Both the position numbers and the translations under genes were made by a program. A stretch of 64,000 nucleotides of DNA from DATBHM01 sp963772375 (GTDB lineage: Bacteria > Actinomycetota > UBA4738 > JACQTL01): contig CAVYXG010000004.1 in the NCBI GenBank assembly GCA_963772375.1, positions 310,001 through 374,000 of the forward strand. Reading direction: 5' to 3'. The notes beneath the pieces were generated by a model. It made no database searches and was not told the DNA's origin. It saw nothing but the letters and a program-made list of their open reading frames with translations. Shown one piece after another: positions 51,027 to 58,190 of the stretch (position 1 is its first letter; each line of letters begins with the position of its first letter).

Positions 51027-52207
51027 CCGGCCGGCGCCGGAGCGGCGGCGAGCTCGCCCATCAGCACGGCGACCATCGTCTCGTTGTGGAACCGCACGTC
51101 GCCGCTCCCCATCGGCGCGATCTCGCCGAAGCAGTAGAACCCGCAGATCGGGACCGCCTCGCCCAGCTCGGTCCGGGCGATCTCCAGCTCCGCGCCGGTC
51201 CTCGTCCCCAGCATCAGCTTGCGGATCGCGCACGAGAACACGAGCGCGGCATCCGGCGCCGACGCGCCGGGGAACGCGGCGAGCGCCTTTCGAACCGCGG
51301 ACGTGGTGCCCGCGAAGATCTCGTCGGTCGCGGCGACCGTGAGCTGCACCTGGGCGCCGTCGGGGACGCCGCCCGCCGTGAGGAGCGTCCCCTCGGCCGC
51401 ATCGAAGTCCCGCGGCACGCGGAGGTAGAACTCGGGCGTGTCGCCATCGAACACGGCGAGCGGATTCGCCGGGGTGGGCTTGCCCCCTGGCCCGAGGTAC
51501 CGCTCATGGAACGCCAGCGCGGGTTCGCCGTCGATGGCGCTGATGACGTTTCCGTTCGACTCGGTGACCCGGCCCCTCGCCCCGATCGGCCTCCAGCCGG
51601 TGTCGACGCCGAACGAGACCGACAGCGGACCCGAGAACACGAGCACCACGACGGCGTCCTCCTCGACGCCGTCGCCCCGGATCTGGCGCGCGATCCGCGG
51701 CTCGCCGGGGTTGGTGTTGGGGGCGGAACCGCCGCCGATCACCGGGATGTCGCCCATGAGCGCCTGGAGCTCTCCGAGCACCTCCGTCGGATCGGGGCCC
51801 GTGACGCTGGGAAGCGCGATGCACAACCGGGGCGGCTGCTCGGTCGCCGCCAGCGCCTGGTCGAGCGCGGCGGCGGCCGCGGCGGCCGGCGACTCGGAGA
51901 TCCCCGGCCCCAACCCGGTGGTCATGTCGACCGAGTCGGAGGCGAAGACGGCGAGCGTGGCCGAGTCCTCCTGGAACCCCAACACCGACGACATCTCCCC
52001 CGCCGAGGTCGTGCCGGCGAGCTCCATGTCCGGGAACTCCGTGCGGATCGCGGCGACGAGTGGCGCGAGCTCCGTGTCGTACGTGCTGAACAGGAGCCCC
52101 GCCCGAGGGCGTTCGCCGGCCAGGCCGTCCCGGCACTGACGGATGATCTCCCGGGCGGCCTCGACCGGGTCGATGTCGTCGCTGTGGCCAACGGCCATCC
52201 GGAACAC
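51023..52207 (-). CDS. FIST-domain sensor protein
   Basis: This is a protein of about 394 residues with FIST_N and FIST_C domains: GLLFSTYDTELAPLVAAIRT, LAGTTSAGEMSSVLGFQEDS, GDIPVIGGGSAPNTNPGEPR, and C-terminal ICGFYCFGEIAPMGSGDVRF with HNETMVAVLMG. FIST domains are proposed sensory modules for small ligands in signal-transduction proteins. No output domain is attached; the output is likely the cyclase encoded in overlap. The GTG at 52207 fits a leaderless box just upstream; ATG at 52198 is possible. Confidence 0.88.
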   Translation of the reverse strand: MFRMAVGHSDDIDPVEAAREIIRQCRDGLAGERPRAGLLFSTYDTELAPLVAAIRTEFPDMELAGTTSAGEMSSVLGFQEDSATLAVFASDSVDMTTGLGPGISESPAAAAAAALDQALAATEQPPRLCIALPSVTGPDPTEVLGELQALMGDIPVIGGGSAPNTNPGEPRIARQIRGDGVEEDAVVVLVFSGPLSVSFGVDTGWRPIGARGRVTESNGNVISAIDGEPALAFHERYLGPGGKPTPANPLAVFDGDTPEFYLRVPRDFDAAEGTLLTAGGVPDGAQVQLTVAATDEIFAGTTSAVRKALAAFPGASAPDAALVFSCAIRKLMLGTRTGAELEIARTELGEAVPICGFYCFGEIAPMGSGDVRFHNETMVAVLMGELAAAPAPAG

Positions 52208-52213
52208 GCGCTG

Positions 52214-52219
52214 ATTATG
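52214..52219 (-). promoter_or_regulatory. -10 box of the FIST-cyclase operon
   Basis: On the minus strand CATAAT ends 6 nt before the GTG at 52207, with no ribosome site, pointing to a leaderless mRNA. It faces away from the VOC promoter 50 bp to the right. Confidence 0.45.
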
Positions 52220-52267
52220 CGCGCCGGGGCGAGGGTCGTCGGGTTCGTCCCTGTCGGAGGGGATGGC

Positions 52268-52273
52268 TAGCAT
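52268..52273 (+). promoter_or_regulatory. leaderless-type -10 box of the VOC gene
   Basis: GGCTAGCATG contains TAGCAT ending 7 nt before the ATG at 52281. Compare the GGCTACCCTTG block before hom and argS. If transcription instead starts upstream, GGAGGGG (52256-52262) would serve an ATG at 52272. Confidence 0.4.
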
Positions 52274-52280
52274 GTGGTCC

Positions 52281-52652
52281 ATGGACTGGAAGCTCGAACT
52301 CGTACCCGTCCCGGTCACCGACGTCGACCGGGCGAAGGCGTTCTACGTGGACCAGGTGGGGTTCAACCCCGACCATGACGCCACCGTGCACGAGGGGCTG
52401 CGCTTCGTGCAGCTCACCCCGCCCGGTTCGGCCTGCTCGATCGTGATGGGCGTTGGCATCACCGAGATGGAGCCCGGCTCGCAGCGCGGGCTGCAGATGG
52501 TCGTCGACGACATCGAGGCCGCCCGGCAGCAACTGGTCGACCACGGCGTGGAGGTCGGCGAGGTCGACCACCAGCCGTGGGGCGACTTCCTGTTCTTCTC
52601 GGACCCCGACGGCAACAGCTGGGCCGTTCAGAGCATCCCGCCCCGCGACTGA
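52281..52652 (+). CDS. VOC-superfamily (glyoxalase-like) protein
   Basis: This is a 123-residue single VOC module: KLELVPVPVTDVDRAKAFYV, GLRFVQLTPPGSACSIVMGV, LQMVVDDIEAARQQLVDHGV and FLFFSDPDGNSWAVQSIP. A metal site from Glu/His residues is possible but the substrate cannot be told. ATG at 52281 is the usual family start; ATGs at 52272 and 52263 are in frame. It is followed after 7 nt by a dehydrogenase-like gene, so it heads a short operon. Confidence 0.9.
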   Translation: MDWKLELVPVPVTDVDRAKAFYVDQVGFNPDHDATVHEGLRFVQLTPPGSACSIVMGVGITEMEPGSQRGLQMVVDDIEAARQQLVDHGVEVGEVDHQPWGDFLFFSDPDGNSWAVQSIPPRD

Positions 52653-52659
52653 GCGCGTG

Positions 52660-53556
52660 ATGCGGGCAGTTCGTCTGCACCCGCCGGGCGGCGTGGAGGG
52701 GCTCCGGCTCGAGGAGATCGACGCGCCCTCGCCCGGGCCCGGGGACGCGGTCGTTCGCGTCCATGCGGCCGCCATCACGCGCGACGAGCTGGAGTGGCCG
52801 ACCGATCGGCTCCCGGCGATCCCCTCGTACGAGTCGTCCGGCGTCGTGGAGTCCCTCGCACCGGGCGTCGAGGGCGTCGCCGTCGGGGACGAGGTGTTCG
52901 CCCTGCACGGGTTCGATCGCGACGGGGCGGCCGCGGAGCTGTCGGTCGTGGCGGCCGCGTACCTCGCGCCGAAGCCCCGTTCGCTCGGGCACGTCGAGAG
53001 CGCCGCCATCCCGCTCGCCGGGCTGTCCGCGTGGCAGGCCCTGTTCGGCCACGGCCGGCTCCAGGCTGGCCAGCGCGTCCTGATCCACGGGGCCGCGGGG
53101 GGCGTCGGCGGGTTCGCCGTGCAGCTGGCCAGGAGCCGCGGCGCGCACGTCGTCGGGACGGCCTCCATACGCAACGTCGAGGCCGTCCACGAGCTCGGCG
53201 CGGACGAGGTCGTCGACCGCACGACGGCGCGGTTCGAGGACGACGTCGAACCCGTGGACGTAGTGTTCGACACGGTCGGCGGCACGCTGCTCGAACGCTC
53301 GCCGGCCGTGCTGAAGCCCGGCGGCCGTCTGGTGTCGGTCGCGACCGAGCCGCCCGAGGGCTCCGGCGGCGTGTACTTCGTGGTGGAGCCGAACCGCGAC
53401 CAGCTGATCGAGCTGGCCCGGGCGGCCGACACCGGCGAGCTCCGGCCGGTCATCGACGCCGTGTTCCGGCTCGACGAGGCGCGGGCGGCGTTCGAGCGAA
53501 GCCTCGAGCGCGCCGGCCGGCGCGGCAAGATCGTGCTCGACGTCACGGAGGGCTGA
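52660..53556 (+). CDS. MDR-family NADPH-dependent (quinone-type) oxidoreductase
   Basis: This is a 298-residue medium-chain reductase. The N-terminal GroES-like domain contains AVVRVHAAAITRDELEWPTD and VVESLAPGVEGVAVGDEVFA. The NADP motif reads LIHGAAGGVGGFAVQLARSR and is followed by DVVFDTVGGTLLERS. The catalytic and structural zinc Cys residues of alcohol dehydrogenases are absent, so a quinone or enone reductase is likely. It lies 7 nt after the VOC gene and just before the PEP-mutase-like gene. Confidence 0.92.
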   Translation: MRAVRLHPPGGVEGLRLEEIDAPSPGPGDAVVRVHAAAITRDELEWPTDRLPAIPSYESSGVVESLAPGVEGVAVGDEVFALHGFDRDGAAAELSVVAAAYLAPKPRSLGHVESAAIPLAGLSAWQALFGHGRLQAGQRVLIHGAAGGVGGFAVQLARSRGAHVVGTASIRNVEAVHELGADEVVDRTTARFEDDVEPVDVVFDTVGGTLLERSPAVLKPGGRLVSVATEPPEGSGGVYFVVEPNRDQLIELARAADTGELRPVIDAVFRLDEARAAFERSLERAGRRGKIVLDVTEG

Positions 53557-53558
53557 AC

Positions 53559-54305
53559 ATGGGACTGGACGAGCACCACCGGCTGCTGCGGTCGCTCCAC
53601 GTTCCCGGGACGCCGCTCCTGCTGCCCAACGCCTGGGACGTCTCGTCGGCCCGCGCCGTGGTCGAGGCCGGCTATCCCGCCGTGGCCACCAGCAGCTCGG
53701 CCGTGGCCGACGCGCTCGGGTACGAGGACGGCGAGGGCGCGCCCGCGGAGGAGATGCTCGGCGCGGCCGCCCGCATCGCCCGCGCGGTCGACGTCCCGGT
53801 CACGGTCGACGCCGAGGCCGGCTACCGGATGGAGCCCGCGGAGCTCGTCGAGCGCCTCGCCGGGGCGGGCGCGTCCGGCTGCAACTTCGAGGACACCGAC
53901 CACTCGACCGGGGCCATCGCCGACGCGGACGGCCACGCGGCGAAGCTCGCGGCCATCCGCGCCGCGGCCGGGGCCGACGGGCTGGTGGTGAACGCCCGCG
54001 TCGACGTGTTCCTCCGGAACCGCTCCCAGCCCCAGGCCGAGCTGCTCGACGAGGCCGTCGCCAGGGCCCGCGCCTACCTCGCGGCGGGGGCCGATTGCGT
54101 CTACCCGATCTTCCTCGCGGACGAGGGCGTGATCGCACAGTTCGTCGAGGCGGTCGGCGGGCCGGTGAACGTCCTGGCGACGCCGGCGGCGCCCCCGAAC
54201 GATCGCCTCGCCGCGCTCGGCGTCGCCCGGATCAGCTACGGAGCGGGCCTCCACATCCAAACGATGTCCCACTTCGCCGAGCTGCTGGCATCGATCGCCC
54301 GGTAG
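53559..54305 (+). CDS. isocitrate lyase/PEP mutase superfamily protein
   Basis: This is a 248-residue TIM-barrel protein. It has LLLPNAWDVSSARAVVEAGY, PVTVDAEAGYRMEPAELVER (metal Asp and the Glu of the family), GCNFEDTDHSTG and VNARVDVFLRN. The catalytic Cys loop KKCGH of isocitrate lyase is missing, so it is not isocitrate lyase; carboxy-lyase or C-P-type chemistry is possible. It starts 2 nt after the oxidoreductase stop and completes a three-gene operon with the VOC protein. Confidence 0.9.
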   Translation: MGLDEHHRLLRSLHVPGTPLLLPNAWDVSSARAVVEAGYPAVATSSSAVADALGYEDGEGAPAEEMLGAAARIARAVDVPVTVDAEAGYRMEPAELVERLAGAGASGCNFEDTDHSTGAIADADGHAAKLAAIRAAAGADGLVVNARVDVFLRNRSQPQAELLDEAVARARAYLAAGADCVYPIFLADEGVIAQFVEAVGGPVNVLATPAAPPNDRLAALGVARISYGAGLHIQTMSHFAELLASIAR

Positions 54306-54388
54306 CCGGCGCGCACCCCCCGGGGAATCCCAGGGTCCGCCGGAGCGTTGCACGCCAGCGACACCCCAACCTCGAACGGAGCGACGTC

Positions 54389-54805
54389 GTGGCCACCAAC
54401 TGGAACCAATCCATCATCGACGAGTTCCGCGCCAACGAGGGCCGGGTCGGCGGCAGGTTCGAGGGCGCCACCCTGCTGCTGCTGCACCACACCGGCGCGA
54501 AGAGCGGGATCGAACGCGTGAACCCGCTCGGCTACCAGCCGCTCGCGGACGGCGGCTGGGCGGTGTTCGGCACGAAGAGCGGTGCGCCCACCAATCCCGA
54601 CTGGTACCACAACCTCACGGCCAACCCGCGCGCCCGCATCGAGGTGGGCACCGAGACGCACGAGGTCGTGGCCCGCGTCGCCACCGGCGAGGAGCGCGAG
54701 CGCATCTGGACCCGTCAGAAGGAACGCGTCCCGGCGTTCGCCGAGTACGACCGCACGACCGAGCGCGACATCCCGGTGGTCATCCTGGAACCCGCCGAGG
54801 GCTGA
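54389..54805 (+). CDS. DUF385-type deazaflavin (F420)-dependent nitroreductase family protein
   Basis: This is a 138-residue split-barrel protein of the DDN/DUF385 family: NQSIIDEFRANEGRVGGRFE, TLLLLHHTGAKSGIERVNPL, WAVFGTKSGAPTNPDWYHNL, NPRARIEVGTETHEVVARVA and PAFAEYDRTTERDIPVVIL. Such proteins bind F420 and reduce nitro or quinone compounds. GTG start with GGAGCG upstream. It is convergent with the channel gene (9 nt between stops). Confidence 0.92.
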   Translation: MATNWNQSIIDEFRANEGRVGGRFEGATLLLLHHTGAKSGIERVNPLGYQPLADGGWAVFGTKSGAPTNPDWYHNLTANPRARIEVGTETHEVVARVATGEERERIWTRQKERVPAFAEYDRTTERDIPVVILEPAEG

Positions 54806-54814
54806 GCCGGTCGC

Positions 54815-56788
54815 TCAGACGCCCCGCGTCGTCACCACGACGACCTCGTCGTCGCGGGTGAGCGCGAGGCGTTCGGACTTGGCGGGGTTGAGCACCACGA
54901 CCCCGTCACTCGCCCGACGGTAGCCCAGGGCGCTCTCGGCGAACGCGTTCCCCGCGGCCACCACCTCGGCGAACGTCACCGGCCCGTTCGGGACGAACCG
55001 GCCGGCCGGCCGCAGCACGATCGATGCACCCTCGGCGTCGAACAGCTCATCGAACACCTCCCGGAGCTCGGCCCGCTCCGACAGCTGCGCGAGCATCAGG
55101 CTGGCCAGCTGGTCGCTCACGATGAAGTCGTCGACGCCGGCCATCTGCGCGATGTGGACGTTCCGCTGGTCGATGACTTCCGCCACGAGGCGGACCTCGG
55201 GAGGATGCCCCCGGGGCCACCGCTTGCGCAGCGCCATCAGCGTGAGCAGGGTCCGGGCGTCGGCGTCCTCGGACGCCAGGCCCCGCCGGTACCCCAGCAG
55301 GATCCCCTGGTCGAACTCCTCCTCCCCCAGCAGGTCGCCGAGCAGCTCCGGTCCGCCGCCCAGCCAGTGGACGTCGAAGGTGGAGTTCGCGAGGTTGAGG
55401 TCGATCGCCGTGTCCGCGGGGTCGACCAGCGTCGGGTCCACCACGACGGTGAACCGGGAGCCCGGCGACAGGAAGTCGTCGAGCTCCTGCAGCACGCGCG
55501 GGGCCAGTCGGCTCCACCCGACCATGAGGATGCGCTGCGGCGGCTCGGGGTCGGGCTCGTCGCCGTGCGTCACCTGCGGCACCGGCCGGCGTTCGCCGAA
55601 CACGAACTTCGAGTCGTCCTCGACGAGCGCGATCAGCTGGTCGCCCGGCTCGATCACCCGGTCCGGGGGCGGGTTCAGCACCACGCCGTCGTCGGTCAGC
55701 AGGCCCATGACCGCCGCCTTGTCGAACGCCTGCAGCGCCTCGGCGTAGGTCGCCCCGTGCAGCTCCGGGAACTCCCGCAGGTACATCTCGTCGCCCTCGA
55801 AGTCGAGGAGCTCCCGGAACACCTGCGTCAGCCCGTGCTCCCGGCAGGCCTGTGCGGTGACCTCAGCGATGATCCGGTCTGAGTTCACGGCCACGATGGC
55901 GCCGTCGGTGACCGCCTCCAGCGTGTCGGCCTGGGCCGGCGACTGCATCTCGACCACCACCGGCACGCCGTCGAGACCCAGCCCCAGCACCGCGAGCGAG
56001 GCCTTGATGGCGCCGGCGTCCCCCTCGGCGCCGCTCATCACCAGGATCGACTTCGCGTCCGCCGCGGCCACCAGCTCGAGGTCGGCCGGGATCGAGGGGT
56101 CGCCCCGCCGTCCGACCAGCCGCGTCGTCCGGAGATCGCCGACGGCGGTCCGCAGGGTCTCCTCCAGCTGGGTCTTGTCCATGTCGGCCAGCACGACGAC
56201 CGCCGCGCGCTTCTCGCTCTCGTTCGCCACCACCAGCTCGCTCACGATCGTCGGGACCCGGGGCGACCACCCGAGGATCAGGCTGTGGCCCTGCTCGATG
56301 ACGTTGCTGCGGCCCCGGCGGAGCCGGTCCACCTGCTGGTCGACCGCCGCGGCGATCAGCCCGATGAGGCTGCCGGCGATGAAGATCCCGGCGAGGGTGA
56401 CGAACAGCGCGACGATGCGGGCCCCCCACCTGGTGTCCCCCGCGAACGTCCCGCCATCGAACACCCGCAGCACCATCTGCCAGAACGCCTCGAGGAAGCC
56501 GAGGGGGCCGCTCCCGCCGAACCCGGCCAGGCGGAGGATCCTCGTGATCAGCGCCGCCACGAGGACGATGCTCAGCGTGATCAGGCCGAGGTAGCCGATC
56601 ACGACCCACGCGCCGCGGGACAGCGCGTTGTCGAACCGGTACCGCAGCCGGGCCCGGAAGCCCGAACCCCTGGCCGGGCGTTCGGTCGCCGTCTGGTCCG
56701 CCTTCGACGAGCCCCGGTACCGCCGGTTGACGGCCTTGGTCTGGCGTCCCCGCCGGGGCGGCGACGGCGTGCCGGTCGTCGTGCTCAT
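54815..56788 (-). CDS. CASTOR/POLLUX-like ion channel with RCK domains
   Basis: This is a 657-residue membrane protein. A basic N-terminal tail is followed by a membrane helix (GAWVVIGYLGLITLSIVLVA), a pore-like loop with VFDGGTFAGD instead of the TVGYG filter of potassium channels, and a second helix (ALFVTLAGIFIAGSLIGLIA). Then come two Rossmann RCK-type regions (VIEQGHSLILGWSPRVPTIV and QRILMVGWSRLAPRVLQELD). This matches the bacterial relatives of plant CASTOR/POLLUX channels. ATG at 56788 follows GGGAGG; GTG at 56812 is alternative. Ion selectivity cannot be told. Confidence 0.87.
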   Translation of the reverse strand: MSTTTGTPSPPRRGRQTKAVNRRYRGSSKADQTATERPARGSGFRARLRYRFDNALSRGAWVVIGYLGLITLSIVLVAALITRILRLAGFGGSGPLGFLEAFWQMVLRVFDGGTFAGDTRWGARIVALFVTLAGIFIAGSLIGLIAAAVDQQVDRLRRGRSNVIEQGHSLILGWSPRVPTIVSELVVANESEKRAAVVVLADMDKTQLEETLRTAVGDLRTTRLVGRRGDPSIPADLELVAAADAKSILVMSGAEGDAGAIKASLAVLGLGLDGVPVVVEMQSPAQADTLEAVTDGAIVAVNSDRIIAEVTAQACREHGLTQVFRELLDFEGDEMYLREFPELHGATYAEALQAFDKAAVMGLLTDDGVVLNPPPDRVIEPGDQLIALVEDDSKFVFGERRPVPQVTHGDEPDPEPPQRILMVGWSRLAPRVLQELDDFLSPGSRFTVVVDPTLVDPADTAIDLNLANSTFDVHWLGGGPELLGDLLGEEEFDQGILLGYRRGLASEDADARTLLTLMALRKRWPRGHPPEVRLVAEVIDQRNVHIAQMAGVDDFIVSDQLASLMLAQLSERAELREVFDELFDAEGASIVLRPAGRFVPNGPVTFAEVVAAGNAFAESALGYRRASDGVVVLNPAKSERLALTRDDEVVVVTTRGV

Positions 56789-56940
56789 GTGTTCGTCGTC
56801 CTCCCACCCCACGCGGCGGCCACCGTGCGCCGCGACAACGGTTCTCCCGGGGTCGCGCGGACGCGCCGCCGGGAGGGGCGTTCATTGAACCCTCTCGGGG
56901 CGGGGAAGGTCCAGCGTCGGTTGCATGCGACGATGACGAC

Positions 56941-57417
56941 GTGGAAGCGGAACGGTGCACGCGCACTGCGGAGCTGCGATTCGACCATCCGATCGAGGCC
57001 GTGTTCGAGATGTTCACGCCGGAGGGCGAGCGCGCCTGGGCCCACGGCTGGAATCCCAGACCGGTCCATCCGCCCGACGACACGGGCGTTCGAGGCGCGG
57101 TGTTCGCCACCGACCACGGCGGAGCCCATGCGGTGTGGATCGTCACCGAGATGGACGAGCTGAACTTCGCGGCCGGGTACGTGAACTTCGTCGCGGGGGA
57201 ACGGGTGACGCGGGTCGACGTGGCCTGCGACGCCACCGGGCCCTCGGAGACCCGCGTGGTGGTCCGCTACGTCGTCACCGGCCTGTCGGAGGCAGGGAAC
57301 GCGTACGTCCGCCGGTTCGACGCGCACTTCGACGGCGAGATGCGCGAGTGGCAGCGCTCGATCGCCGCCGCCCTCGACGCTACGGCGTCGGGACGACGTA
57401 CGGGGTCGCGTTCGTGA
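56941..57417 (+). CDS. SRPBCC-family protein
   Basis: This is a 158-residue START-like ligand-binding-fold protein: AELRFDHPIEAVFEMFTPEG, ERAWAHGWNPRPVHPPDDTG, and VNFVAGERVTRVDVACDATG followed by VVVRYVVTGLSEAGNAYVRR. GTG start. It is divergent from the channel gene; its 3' end overlaps (by 38 bp) a small membrane gene on the other strand. No activity can be inferred. Confidence 0.8.
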   Translation: MEAERCTRTAELRFDHPIEAVFEMFTPEGERAWAHGWNPRPVHPPDDTGVRGAVFATDHGGAHAVWIVTEMDELNFAAGYVNFVAGERVTRVDVACDATGPSETRVVVRYVVTGLSEAGNAYVRRFDAHFDGEMREWQRSIAAALDATASGRRTGSRS

Positions 57418-57517
57418 ACAGCGACGACCCCACCCCGGCGAGCAGCAGCACGAACACCACCGCGCCGGCGATCAGCACGCCGAGGATGACCTTGTCGAAC
57501 AGCTTCCGGCCGGCCAT
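57380..57517 (-). CDS. small single-pass membrane protein, 45 aa
   Basis: This is a 45-residue open frame: basic start MAGRKLFDKV, one membrane segment ILGVLIAGAVVFVLLLAGV (about 11-29), then a short polar tail ending PYVVPTP. The ATG at 57517 follows directly on the stop (57518-57520) of the upstream membrane gene with no gap, which suggests coupled translation. It overlaps the 3' end of the opposite-strand SRPBCC gene. The function is unknown. Confidence 0.6.
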   Translation of the reverse strand: MAGRKLFDKVILGVLIAGAVVFVLLLAGVGSSLFTNATPYVVPTP

Positions 57518-58120
57518 CTAGAGCTTGAACCCCGTCGTTTTGAAGAACCACAGGGCGCTCGTGATCCAGATGATCGTGAGCGCCGAGAACAGCAACCCGC
57601 CCAGCGTCGGCAGCGCCCACCGCGGCATCTTCCGCGTGTGCACCACGATGACCTTGGCGGTGAGCGCGCCGAAGAAGAAGCACCCCGCGATGCCGTGGAC
57701 GAGGACCCGCCGGCCCTCGTCCAGGTGGAACCCGAGCGCCCACAGGCAGTGGTACGCGACGGGGATCGTCAGCAGGAACGCCCCCGTCCCGGCGATGCGA
57801 TGGCCGGTCCGGATCCACTTCGGGCCGCGCTTCTTCCCCAGCTTGCCGTACATCCGCAGGCCGCCGAGCAGCTGCCCGATCGCCAGCACGAACGCGGCGG
57901 TCGCCAGCCACACCTTCAGCGTGATGGTCTGCGTGAAGAACAGCGTCACCAGGCTCCGCCCGCTGGGGTCGTGCTCCTTGCCGTAGATCCCGAGGCTGAG
58001 GAACACCAACGCACCGGCGGCGAGGGCGACGAGGATCCGCGCGTTGGACGACATCGACCGGGTCGGCGCCGACGACGCGACCGGCATCGGCGGCGGCGGG
58101 GGTGCAGGAACCTGCGCCAT
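57518..58120 (-). CDS. five-helix membrane protein, DUF6529-like with conserved His
   Basis: This is a 200-residue integral membrane protein with a Pro-rich N-terminus and about five membrane segments. His residues lie at helix ends: GHRIAGTGAFLLTI, VAYHCLWALGF, VHGIAGCFFFGAL and VVHTRKMPRWALP. This spacing resembles cytochrome b561-like heme-binding membrane proteins. It looks like DUF6529-type proteins, a name I hold with moderate certainty. It is the first gene of an operon with the 45-residue membrane gene. Confidence 0.72.
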   Translation of the reverse strand: MAQVPAPPPPPMPVASSAPTRSMSSNARILVALAAGALVFLSLGIYGKEHDPSGRSLVTLFFTQTITLKVWLATAAFVLAIGQLLGGLRMYGKLGKKRGPKWIRTGHRIAGTGAFLLTIPVAYHCLWALGFHLDEGRRVLVHGIAGCFFFGALTAKVIVVHTRKMPRWALPTLGGLLFSALTIIWITSALWFFKTTGFKL

Positions 58121-58190
58121 GCCGTCTCCTCGAGCGGACCGAACGAACGCCGCGGACGCTAGCCCAACGCGTGGACCGAACGCAACGGCC

